Position numbers and translations under genes: made by a program. The notes beneath the pieces were generated by a model that made no database searches, was not told the origin of the DNA, and saw nothing but the letters and a program-made list of their open reading frames with translations. Below are positions 1 through 8,065 of a DNA stretch of 64,000 bases, piece by piece. How positions within the stretch are numbered: position 1 is the stretch's first letter; each line of letters begins with the position of its first letter. The DNA is from an uncultured Roseburia sp. (GTDB lineage: Bacteria; Bacillota; Clostridia; Lachnospirales; Lachnospiraceae): assembly GCA_945787015.1 (NCBI GenBank), contig CALZGM010000006.1, positions 62,001 to 126,000 of the forward strand, written 5' to 3'.

Positions 1-774
1 TGTAGAGGACCCCTTTTTCTCCCAGTTACCAGTAGGTAACGTATAGTGGTGCAGAGATAAGCCACTCATATAACCAAAACCATGGTCAAAGGTCGTTTCT
101 AACACTTTTTCTGTCCAATAATAATCATCCGAATTCGCACCACAGGCAATCTTTTGAATTGGAGCTTCTGGATGATAATTTCTAATATAGGTCTGGTAAT
201 GGCGATACAAATCTCCATAATACTGTGGACGCATATTACCACCACATCCCCAGTTTTCATTGCCTACGCCAAAGTAATCTACCTTCCAAGGTTCTTCTCT
301 TCCATTTTCTTTTCTTAACTCTGTCATAGGTGAAATACCATCATAAGTCATATATTCCACCCATTCACTCATTTCCCGTACCGTACCACTTCCGAGATTT
401 CCATTGATGTAAGTCTTACAGCCTAATTGTCTGCATAACTCCATAAATTCATGAGTACCAAAGCTGTTATCTTCTACCACACAACCCCAGTGCGTGTTAA
501 TCATTTTCTTTCTTGTTTCCTTTGGACCAATCCCATCCTTCCAATGATATTCATCTGCAAAGCATCCACCTGGCCAACGTAATACCGGTACATTGATTTC
601 TTTTAACGCTTCTACTACATCCACACGCATACTATTTACATTTGGAATATCAGAATGCTCGCCCACATAAATTCCTTCGTAAATGCAGCGTCCTAAGTGC
701 TCTGAGAAATGTCCCTGTAATTCTGGATTAATGTGTCCCTTTTTCACATTTGGATTTACATATAGTTTTGCCAT
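1..774 (-). CDS. Alpha-L-arabinofuranosidase, GH51 (3' end outside window)
   Basis: The open frame runs from ATG at 774 to the window edge with no stop, giving the first 258 residues of a protein usually about 500 long. GH51 enzymes remove alpha-L-arabinofuranosyl units from arabinan, arabinoxylan or pectin side chains. The sequence opens with [20 protein letters not shown], then [16 protein letters not shown] and [15 protein letters not shown], all typical of GH51. The acid/base glutamate lies in GNENWGCGG near residue 180; the nucleophile would be downstream of the window. There is no signal peptide, so it is probably cytoplasmic and acts on imported oligosaccharides. An AAAGGAG ribosome site precedes the ATG. 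It is the last visible gene of the pectin locus, 33 bases after the MATE gene. Confidence 0.93.
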   Translation of the reverse strand, partial: MAKLYVNPNVKKGHINPELQGHFSEHLGRCIYEGIYVGEHSDIPNVNSMRVDVVEALKEINVPVLRWPGGCFADEYHWKDGIGPKETRKKMINTHWGCVVEDNSFGTHEFMELCRQLGCKTYINGNLGSGTVREMSEWVEYMTYDGISPMTELRKENGREEPWKVDYFGVGNENWGCGGNMRPQYYGDLYRHYQTYIRNYHPEAPIQKIACGANSDDYYWTEKVLETTFDHGFGYMSGLSLHHYTLPTGNWEKKGSST

Positions 775-807
775 TTTTTCTTCTCCTTTTCTTTTTCCTT
801 TTTCTAT

Positions 808-2166
808 TTATGCAATCAGCTTTTTTGTTTTCCACTTACCGGAATAATAACGTACAACCGAAATCACACAACCACAGCCCCATGAGATTGGCGTTGCAAT
901 CCAAATGCCTGTTGCTCCTAAATAAGCAGATAAAAGATATGCAAAAATAATGCGTCCTGAAAGCTCCGCAATACCAGCTGCGAAGCAAGTATTTACGTCC
1001 CCTGCTCCACGAATTACATTTAAGTAACTATTCATAACACCTGCTATCACATAAGCAATTCCAATAATCGATAGATAGGTAACCCCTGTCTCTATCGTAA
1101 GTGCTGTTACTGATTCTCCTAAAAACAAACGAATCAGCTCATATCGAAAGGTAACTACAACCACTGCAATGATGGCACTAGCCCCTACCATGACTGCCAT
1201 AGTATGATATAGTCCCTGTTCTATTCTCTTAAAATTATTCTGGCCTATGTTTTGTCCGGCAAATACAGAAAGTGCTGTACCAATGGATACAATGACTTGA
1301 ATTGCTACCGAATCAATTCTGTTTGCTGCTACATAGGCTGCCATAACAGATGCACCAAAGGAATTAATTAAGCGTTGTACTGCCATACCCCCAAGTGAAA
1401 TCATACTCATTTGTAAGGCAGCTGGAACTCCTGTCTTTATAAATAAAAGCACCATATCGCTTTGTGGCTTTCGTTCGATGGAACGAAGGCCAATTTCTGT
1501 TCTCTTCTGATATAAAAATAGAAATGCAAGCACAGCCGATACGCACTGTGCAATAACGGTTGCATAAGCAGCACCCGCTACTCCCATTTTAAACACCACT
1601 ATAAATACAACATCAAGTACTACATTGACAATCGAAGAAATAACCAACGATAAAAGTGGCGATTTCGAATCTCCTACGCTACGTAAGATTGCAGAAACTC
1701 CATTATAAATCACATTGCCAAATACAAAAATGTAGATAATTTTTAAATAAGTAAGGGAATACCCCATAACTTCTTCCGGAACAGCAAGTAACCCTAAAAA
1801 CAGTCTTGCACCAAAAAGACCAATCAGTGCTACAATGACTGTCACTATACCGCATACCCAAATCATGGCGGATACAGCACATCTTAAGGAGTCGGAATCT
1901 TTACATCCAAAGCTTTGTGCGATAATAAGACCACCTGCATTACACATACCAAATACAATAGAAAACAGTAACCCTGTTAAAGTCCCCGTACTCCCAACGC
2001 CAGCAAGTGCTACTTCTCCAAGATAGCGACCTACTACGATGGTATCTACCACGTTATAAATTTGCTGAAAGATATTCCCAATTAGCATTGGGATTGCAAA
2101 GGAAAGTATTAATTTAATTGGTTTTCCAACTGTCATATCCTTCATCTTGCTGTAATCCTTTCTCAT
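808..2166 (-). CDS. MATE family multidrug/sodium antiporter
   Basis: A membrane protein of about 450 residues with roughly twelve hydrophobic segments and the MATE N-terminal pattern (FAIPMLIGNIFQQIYNVVDT, then GRYLGEVALAGVG). MATE proteins export cationic drugs or metabolites using a sodium or proton gradient. The start at 2166 overlaps the stop of the upstream gene in an ATGA arrangement. An alternative ATG at 2145 has a better-spaced AGAAAGGA upstream and may be the true start (445 residues). The longer open frame beginning at 2187 has no ribosome site and overlaps the upstream gene more deeply. It sits between a hypothetical membrane protein and the GH51 gene, so it is probably co-transcribed with the pectin locus. 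Its substrate cannot be inferred. Confidence 0.93.
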   Translation of the reverse strand: MRKDYSKMKDMTVGKPIKLILSFAIPMLIGNIFQQIYNVVDTIVVGRYLGEVALAGVGSTGTLTGLLFSIVFGMCNAGGLIIAQSFGCKDSDSLRCAVSAMIWVCGIVTVIVALIGLFGARLFLGLLAVPEEVMGYSLTYLKIIYIFVFGNVIYNGVSAILRSVGDSKSPLLSLVISSIVNVVLDVVFIVVFKMGVAGAAYATVIAQCVSAVLAFLFLYQKRTEIGLRSIERKPQSDMVLLFIKTGVPAALQMSMISLGGMAVQRLINSFGASVMAAYVAANRIDSVAIQVIVSIGTALSVFAGQNIGQNNFKRIEQGLYHTMAVMVGASAIIAVVVVTFRYELIRLFLGESVTALTIETGVTYLSIIGIAYVIAGVMNSYLNVIRGAGDVNTCFAAGIAELSGRIIFAYLLSAYLGATGIWIATPISWGCGCVISVVRYYSGKWKTKKLIA

Positions 2167-2837
2167 TTCCAGTCGTTTAATCCGCAATATATGTATTGTA
2201 AGAAGTCCCCCGCCAAATCCAAACGTTTGCTATTTGCAACAAATACCAGGTAGCACTCCTTTGGATTGATGGAAAACGCTTTTGCTAAATAACTATCGGA
2301 TAATGCAATGGCTACGGGAATTTCTTTGCCGCTTTCCTCTTGTTTCATGAAAATAATCTGATCTTTTACATGCTCTAGTATCTCAGCCGGCAAACACTCA
2401 GAAAGGTTAGCATAGGTATCTCCTCCGGCTAAAATCACTAATGCTTCTTTTGATACAATCATATAGTCTAATTCTTCAGCAGCCATCAGCGTTACTAATT
2501 TCATGTGATTATAGTATTTTTCCTGACTAAAATCCTCTTCATCCACACTGATAGTTACCGCTGTGTTTAAAGATACCTTCCGTGATTCTCCTTCTCCTAG
2601 ATGCGCCAAATAATCTTCGGAAAGATATGTTTCCCCTTCTACTGTAAGAAATGTGTTTACTAAAGCGCCTTCAAAAAGGTTTTCCATTCTTCTATTTAAA
2701 ACGGTTGTTCTGATAATACTAGTCAATACAATCACAGCTAGAACGATGGCTATCGTAGTCTTAAAATAGTACGTAAAATAGTAAGACAACCGTTGTTTTC
2801 CATTCATATTTGCCCATTTCTCTTTTTCAGTTTTCAT
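2163..2837 (-). CDS. Hypothetical membrane-anchored protein
   Basis: A 224-residue protein I do not recognise by family. It starts MKTEKEKWANMNGKQRLSYY, followed by one strongly hydrophobic helix (about residues 27-45, TIAIVLAVIVLTSIIRTTVL), then an extracytoplasmic domain of about 170 residues. The outer domain resembles the soluble part of small Lachnospiraceae proteins found in sugar loci. The start at 2837 has AGGAAAAGT immediately upstream and overlaps the end of the preceding reading frame by 11 bases. A longer frame to 2897 lacks a ribosome site. The stop overlaps the MATE start (ATGA), which suggests translational coupling. A role in sensing or transport across the membrane is possible but unsupported. 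Confidence 0.75.
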   Translation of the reverse strand: MKTEKEKWANMNGKQRLSYYFTYYFKTTIAIVLAVIVLTSIIRTTVLNRRMENLFEGALVNTFLTVEGETYLSEDYLAHLGEGESRKVSLNTAVTISVDEEDFSQEKYYNHMKLVTLMAAEELDYMIVSKEALVILAGGDTYANLSECLPAEILEHVKDQIIFMKQEESGKEIPVAIALSDSYLAKAFSINPKECYLVFVANSKRLDLAGDFLQYIYCGLNDWK

Positions 2838-3411
2838 ACTTTTCCTGAACTGATAGCTCATGTTTGTTCTTCTCCATCGCATTCCATAATTCTTCATCCG
2901 TCATATGATTATCTAACACCAATTGTGTAAAAATCTGCCTGTCTTCTGGTTTATAACACAGGAATCGGTACCAAGTATCATGCCTGATATTATCTCCACA
3001 TTCACGAACGGTTCCCATCAGTTTTCGAATCATATAGGCCGTGTGTTTGATATCTGCAAAACAATCGTTTGCAAAAAAGCCCCGGAAAATTCCATACTCA
3101 CTTTCCCGCATGATTTGATTTGACAATTCATATTGCTTTGCCGCCTTTCCCAACAAATAAAAGGCTTCCATACACTTTAGATTCAAATACAAATTTACAC
3201 CTTCTGTAAAAAGATACATTCCCTTTTGACAATACTGATGAATTCTTGCATCCAAATATAAGGTACTACCAAAGCATTTTTTCCTATTATCCTCCAACTG
3301 GTTATATGCTATCTCACAGTTTTTGACATATTCATTTGTTTTTTCCATACAGACTTTTACAATGGTTTGAATCTGTGTCATCTGCTCTTTTAAAGGCACT
3401 TCGCCAGTACA
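2827..3411 (-). pseudogene. C-terminal part of the interrupted GH115-like gene
   Basis: This stretch continues, in the same reading frame, the GH115-like gene that stops with TAG at 3412-3414. The 194 codons after the stop are fully open and encode a helical segment that looks like the C-terminal helical region of GH115 proteins (YGIFRGFFANDCFADIKHTA, then GDNIRHDTWYRFLCYKPED). The only start candidate is GTG at 3399, with no convincing ribosome site, so independent translation is doubtful. It is read here as the tail of one gene of about 684 codons broken by a single nonsense codon. A tolerated readthrough or a sequencing error would restore a full-length protein. Confidence 0.7.
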
Positions 3412-4881
3412 CTATTTTAACTCTTCTATGGTAGATTTTTCTCCTCGTATCAAATGCCACGCAACAATTCTTGGGTTTTCTGTGTAAAACTGTTCTCCAG
3501 CGTGTTCATCCTCGTTTGGTCCAAAGGAAGGTGTAATCTCCCCATGTGTTTCATATAACTTTGCGATTGCTTTATTTCCATCAAAATACGTTTCACAAAA
3601 CTGTTTGCTTTGTACTTCATCGGATAGTTCTTCCCCCATCCATTTGCGTCTTACCGCATCCAAATAGTAAACATGCGGCAAAATATTCGAACAATTAATA
3701 AGCCAATACCAGTTAGCACCATATTCCTGTACCTCATTTAATTCACGATTTAAAAATGCTACTGTATTTGGTGACATGGTAATATGATTGGCTGCCTGTA
3801 AATCATAAAAAGATACATGATAATAAATTCCACTTTTATCCTGCTTATTCTGAGGCAGCGCAACAACTCTTCCAGGATAATTATCTCGTCTTCTTGTTAC
3901 CATTTTACCAAAGCCATTGTCTGCATAGATTTTGATAATATCCTCATCGATATCCACATAGCCCTTCTCATATAGCTCCATGATTTCTCCATACAAATTG
4001 GTACAAAAATAGGGATGCTCAACTTTTTCCTCTACCATTTTTCTTTGTAAGCGAATCAAATCACTGATTAATCTGCCACGCTTTTCATCGGTTTCAAAAT
4101 CGCCACTATCATCACTACTCCAAAATGGACAGTCACCCTGACCACGAAAGCCTAATGCAAACACTGTTTTTTGATTCTTTTGCTCTTCAATAGCCTGTTT
4201 CCAAATCTTTATAAACAGTTCTTTATTTTCCGTAAAATTCGGTTTCTTGTCTGGATATACCCTTGCAAACATTTCCGCTCCCAAAGGCTCTGCATGGTGG
4301 TGAGTAATATAAAGACCCATGTCACTTGCCAGCTTTCGCATCTTAAGTCCGACCAGGTCTGTTCCGGGAATCACCATATTTCCGCCACTACGCAGCAATG
4401 TTTCATAGGCTCTTTTGAAACTGTTTATACTATCTCCCTCATAGTTCCAATGAGACAATAATACTTCATCATTAAAAAACCAGCCTCGAAATCGAACCGT
4501 ATAGTTAGGGGAATCAATACTTTGAACTGGAATCTTACGACACTCCATTTTTAAAGGCTTTCGATTCATCCAAAAATCAAAGGGCTCAATGCCCAAAAAC
4601 CTGCGACTGATTTCAAGTAATCCATAAACAAATCCCAATTCATCCGATGCAAAAACACTGATCTTTTGTTTGCTCACCTCTATTTTAAATGCCTCTTCTA
4701 AAATAGCTGCATCAAAAAAGAGTTCAATACTTCCATCATTTATTGCTTTTCCACCTTCTTCTACAGGAAAAAAAGCCTCCTCCATATCTCGTTTTAAGAT
4801 ATCAATGGCATTTTCTACTGCAGTAGATGAGTTTTCAGATAAGATTTTTGTATTACGATGAAATATAAATGTGTATTGCAT
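3412..4881 (-). CDS. GH115-like alpha-glucuronidase, N-terminal part ending at an in-frame TAG
   Basis: This 489-residue product resembles GH115 enzymes, which remove (4-O-methyl-)glucuronic acid from xylan or arabinogalactan. GH115-like landmarks are DELGFVYGLLEISRRFLGIE near residue 80, YTVRFRGWFFNDE near 125, ITHHHAEP near 195 and ALGFRGQGDCPFWSSDD near 245. The start ATG at 4881 follows AAGGGGAC. Translation stops at TAG (3412-3414), but the frame stays open for another 194 codons carrying what looks like the family's C-terminal helices. The gene is therefore probably disrupted, or read through. No signal peptide is present. It follows the epimerase by 11 bases in the pectin operon. The substrate could be glucuronic acid on RG-I or arabinogalactan side chains rather than xylan. 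Confidence 0.72.
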   Translation of the reverse strand: MQYTFIFHRNTKILSENSSTAVENAIDILKRDMEEAFFPVEEGGKAINDGSIELFFDAAILEEAFKIEVSKQKISVFASDELGFVYGLLEISRRFLGIEPFDFWMNRKPLKMECRKIPVQSIDSPNYTVRFRGWFFNDEVLLSHWNYEGDSINSFKRAYETLLRSGGNMVIPGTDLVGLKMRKLASDMGLYITHHHAEPLGAEMFARVYPDKKPNFTENKELFIKIWKQAIEEQKNQKTVFALGFRGQGDCPFWSSDDSGDFETDEKRGRLISDLIRLQRKMVEEKVEHPYFCTNLYGEIMELYEKGYVDIDEDIIKIYADNGFGKMVTRRRDNYPGRVVALPQNKQDKSGIYYHVSFYDLQAANHITMSPNTVAFLNRELNEVQEYGANWYWLINCSNILPHVYYLDAVRRKWMGEELSDEVQSKQFCETYFDGNKAIAKLYETHGEITPSFGPNEDEHAGEQFYTENPRIVAWHLIRGEKSTIEELK

Positions 4882-4892
4882 TCTTTGTCCCC

Positions 4893-5702
4893 TTATACCA
4901 GTTTACGCATAAACGCTAAATCTGCTGCAGCTGTAGCAGGATCCATCTCTTCTCGTAAAACAGGAATATCTGGATGCGTTTTCAACCACTCTGCCAGCAC
5001 ATGATAATCCATAATTCCTTCCCCTAATAATTTTGGAATATATTCCCCATTTTCTCCTATAATAAAATCCTTCAAATGAATAGCTTCAATATCATCACCG
5101 ATCAAAGAAAAGCACTTTTTCCAATAAGCACTCTGGTTCATTTCTGTTGGTCGTTCTAAGACATTTGCTAAATCAAAAATGACTTTTACATGCTTACTGT
5201 TTAATGCATCTAATACTTCTCTTGTAGTTTCAATATCTTCAAGCGGATGCCAGGCTACTGGCTCAATTGCCATCCACACATTCTGCTTTTCTGCTTCTTC
5301 TGCAAGGCGTTTTAAACTATCCATCATATATGGAAACCAGACATGTTTTTCTAATTTTGATAAATGGGCATACGAAGTCTCTGAGCCAACCAACCGTGCT
5401 CCAACAAGCTTACTATAATACAAACACTTTTTAAAGGCTTCTACCGCAGTTCTTCGAATCTCTTCGTTTGGATTTCCAAGATCCTGATAACAGCTTAATA
5501 CCGAAATTTCAATGTTTCTTTCTACAAAAGCATTATTTATACGAAGTAATAATTCTTCGTTAATATCTGCAAAATTTTCTACACCCTTAAAAGAACGTGG
5601 TATCGCAATCTGCGCTGCCTCATAGCCTTCCTTCTTTAAAATATCAGCAACTACTTCTACTTCATGTTTTCCATAATCATGTGCGCGAACACCTATTTTC
5701 AT
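4893..5702 (-). CDS. Sugar phosphate isomerase/epimerase (TIM barrel, AP endonuclease 2 family)
   Basis: A 269-residue protein with the xylose-isomerase-like TIM barrel fold. Metal-ligand motifs are visible in order: VGSETSYA, AIEPVAWHPLED (Glu), VIFDLANVLE (Asp) and IEAIHLKDFIIGENG (His, Lys). Members interconvert keto sugars or act as dehydratases on sugar acids; the exact substrate is unknown. Its start overlaps the stop of the GH43 gene (ATGA), so the two are translationally coupled. The context suggests it processes a monosaccharide released by the GH43, GH51 or GH115 enzymes. Confidence 0.85.
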   Translation of the reverse strand: MKIGVRAHDYGKHEVEVVADILKKEGYEAAQIAIPRSFKGVENFADINEELLLRINNAFVERNIEISVLSCYQDLGNPNEEIRRTAVEAFKKCLYYSKLVGARLVGSETSYAHLSKLEKHVWFPYMMDSLKRLAEEAEKQNVWMAIEPVAWHPLEDIETTREVLDALNSKHVKVIFDLANVLERPTEMNQSAYWKKCFSLIGDDIEAIHLKDFIIGENGEYIPKLLGEGIMDYHVLAEWLKTHPDIPVLREEMDPATAAADLAFMRKLV

Positions 5703-7639
5703 AATCTTTCTCCCAATCTTTCATATTCTTCGTTGGTAATTGCAATCACACCACCGTGGCGTTTTTTAATCATTCCAAGGTGATAGCTTCCTTTTTCCAT
5801 GATGGTTAACTCTCCATTATCTAAATCATCACACAAAATAGGAAGATAACCCAATTGTTCCATAAAACAATCTACAATTAAGCACCACTTTCCTTTGTCT
5901 GAAAGATAAAAACATTCTGGTCCTTCTACACCATAAAGATTCTGTAACGTCTTTGAAGGAATCAATTCGAAGGTTCCCCTCAGATCTTTTCCACGTTCTA
6001 ACATAATCACCTTTTCTGTCTCATCCTTTGAGAAGCGATAATACCATTCCCCCTTAGAAATAATCGTGGTATCAATGACGTGATTATCTCGTTCAATATA
6101 GATTTCTGGTTTACTAAAACTCTTAAAATCTGTCGTATACGTAGCGTATATCTTTTGTTTTTTCTCTACCATGGACGCAAAAAACACCAAATACGCATCC
6201 CGCTTCTTATCATAGATTGCTTCCGGCGCCCAGACACATCCTGCACCTTCTACACCAATTTCCACGGCTCGAACCTTAGACCAGTGAATTAAATCATCAC
6301 TTTCCCAGATAAGCATTTTTTTGCTTCCTTCGTATTGTGCAACCTCCCAACCCTTTCCATTTGCAATGCGAAGATCCGTCGCAATAAGATAGAAATGAGA
6401 TGGATGATGTACGTCACGAATAATAAAAGGATCTCGTGCTCCCATTTCCCCGATATCAGATACTAAAAAAGGTTGTCCTCCTTTTAAATCCTTATAATGT
6501 AATCCATCCTTACTGATTGCAAAATATACCTGTTCTCCATCCTCTCTTCCATCAGTAAAGGTTACAAAAAGATAACCTCCTGCGGTTTCCTTTTTATTTA
6601 AAACAGGAACTCCATTCTCATCAAAATGTATTATTTTAACCCTGGCATGTCTACATGGATCAAATAATGGCTGTTCACCAGGTTTTACATACTTACATTT
6701 CCCATAATTTCCCTTAGCGTCCTGTCCATTCGAGCAGGCAAAAGGTCTTGCATGATATACTAAGATGTCATTTCCGTTCTCATCTTTTGTAAAAGAATTA
6801 TGCCCCGGGCCACATTGTCCCTCTAAATCTTCGCTCGTCAAAAATGGATGGTCATACTTTTTCCAACTCTTAGGATTGAGTAAGTTCGCATTACAATCTG
6901 CTTCTAACATGCCAATGCAGTAGTTATAATCCGTTGCAGATGCAGAAAAAGCCACAAAGATCTTGTCCCCATGCTTAAGTACTGATGGTCCTTCATCTAC
7001 CATGACACCGCCACGCATTTCCCAATCATATTCTGGATTGGTAAGCAGGATTGGTTCCGTAATAATCTCCCAAGGCTTTTTCTCATCAATCTGAGCCAAA
7101 TACAGATTTGATAACATGTCCGGTCCTTTTTGTGCCCAAATGATATACCAGCTTCCTTTATTTTCAAAACAAGTCATATCCAAAGAGAAATCCGTAAAAG
7201 AAAAATCATCCTTAGCAGTCATACGATATAAATTTGATTCATCTGCCGTCTTCCAGCTGTTAGGCTCCATCAAATCCGAGCCAACACACTTTAGCATATG
7301 TGGACGGATACACCATACATTTTCCGGATCTACACTTCCTGTAAAAAGAACATAGTAACTATCCCCTATCTTATGAAGTTCCGGAGCCCAGATAAAACGG
7401 TTCAATTTTTTTGAATCCTTCTGATGCCAAATGGTTACTTCCTCTGCTGTTTTTAATCCTTCTATGGTATCCGCGTGGCGTAATACAATGCGGTCATATC
7501 CGATTCCATCCTGATGCTCTTTCATTCCTCGTACTGGGTAAGAAGCGGTAAAGTAATACTTTCCATCCTCAGCAAGAAGGATATATGGATCTGCACGTTC
7601 CTCGATAAAAATTGTTCCATCTCCTGTCATTTTCTTCAT
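5699..7639 (-). CDS. Tandem-domain GH43 protein (arabinosidase/xylosidase type)
   Basis: A 646-residue protein that appears to hold two five-bladed beta-propeller domains of the GH43 type. The first (about residues 10-345) has RADPYI, WAPELHKI, VDEGPSV and GPGHNSF, which supply the usual Asp, Asp and Glu positions. The second (about 350-646) has GARDPFIIRD, VWAPEAIYD and VEGPECFY. GH43 enzymes remove alpha-L-arabinofuranosyl or beta-xylosyl units, or hydrolyse arabinan or galactan. No signal peptide is seen, so it probably acts in the cytoplasm. The start at 7639 has GGGGAG upstream. It is translationally coupled to the downstream epimerase and lies 99 bases after the rhamnose mutarotase gene. 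Removal of arabinan or galactan side chains from imported RG-I pieces is the likely role. Confidence 0.88.
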   Translation of the reverse strand: MKKMTGDGTIFIEERADPYILLAEDGKYYFTASYPVRGMKEHQDGIGYDRIVLRHADTIEGLKTAEEVTIWHQKDSKKLNRFIWAPELHKIGDSYYVLFTGSVDPENVWCIRPHMLKCVGSDLMEPNSWKTADESNLYRMTAKDDFSFTDFSLDMTCFENKGSWYIIWAQKGPDMLSNLYLAQIDEKKPWEIITEPILLTNPEYDWEMRGGVMVDEGPSVLKHGDKIFVAFSASATDYNYCIGMLEADCNANLLNPKSWKKYDHPFLTSEDLEGQCGPGHNSFTKDENGNDILVYHARPFACSNGQDAKGNYGKCKYVKPGEQPLFDPCRHARVKIIHFDENGVPVLNKKETAGGYLFVTFTDGREDGEQVYFAISKDGLHYKDLKGGQPFLVSDIGEMGARDPFIIRDVHHPSHFYLIATDLRIANGKGWEVAQYEGSKKMLIWESDDLIHWSKVRAVEIGVEGAGCVWAPEAIYDKKRDAYLVFFASMVEKKQKIYATYTTDFKSFSKPEIYIERDNHVIDTTIISKGEWYYRFSKDETEKVIMLERGKDLRGTFELIPSKTLQNLYGVEGPECFYLSDKGKWCLIVDCFMEQLGYLPILCDDLDNGELTIMEKGSYHLGMIKKRHGGVIAITNEEYERLGERL

Positions 7640-7738
7640 CGTTTTTTCTCCCCGGCATAAATTTCAGCAAAAAGCAGAAAATGAATAGTATGTTCCCACA
7701 CTATCCACTCTCTTATTTAACATATCCAATGATTTTTC

Positions 7739-8050
7739 TTAATCTAAATGGAATAATGGCTTTAAATCAATGGATACGGGGCTATTATCAGGATTTGTCT
7801 CCATGATATCTGCCATGAAATCCCACCACTTACGGTTGATTGCGGTATCAGCTCCTTTTGCCCAAAGTCTTTCATCTTCGATTTCAATATAGCCAAATAA
7901 AGTCAAGGTTTCTTTATCTAAAAATATCGTATAGTTTTTTCCGCCATATTCATGAATCATGTCTTTCATTTCCTGCCATAATTCATTGTGGCGTTTTTCA
8001 TATTCTGCTTCCTGACCTTCGTATAATTTCATTTTAAACCCTTTTACCAT
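7739..8050 (-). CDS. rhaM: L-rhamnose mutarotase
   Basis: A 103-residue protein with the RhaM/YiiL signature: VKGFKMKLYEG at the N-terminus, EKRHNELWQEM with the catalytic His, a central beta strand (TLFGYIEIED) and WWDFMADIME near the C-terminus. The length equals the family norm (about 104). It interconverts alpha- and beta-L-rhamnose, supplying the anomer used by rhamnose isomerase. It lies 15 bases after the GH112 phosphorylase, which fits release of L-rhamnose from a galactosyl-rhamnose disaccharide. No rhamnose isomerase, kinase or aldolase is in the window. Confidence 0.93.
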   Translation of the reverse strand: MVKGFKMKLYEGQEAEYEKRHNELWQEMKDMIHEYGGKNYTIFLDKETLTLFGYIEIEDERLWAKGADTAINRKWWDFMADIMETNPDNSPVSIDLKPLFHLD

Positions 8051-8065
8051 AATATCGATTCCTTT

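Noticed and set aside
3397..3414. Pyrrolysine or other deliberate recoding at the GH115 TAG
   Set aside because: No Pyl genes or recoding signal are visible here and GH115 enzymes do not use such residues; a simple nonsense mutation or read error is more likely.
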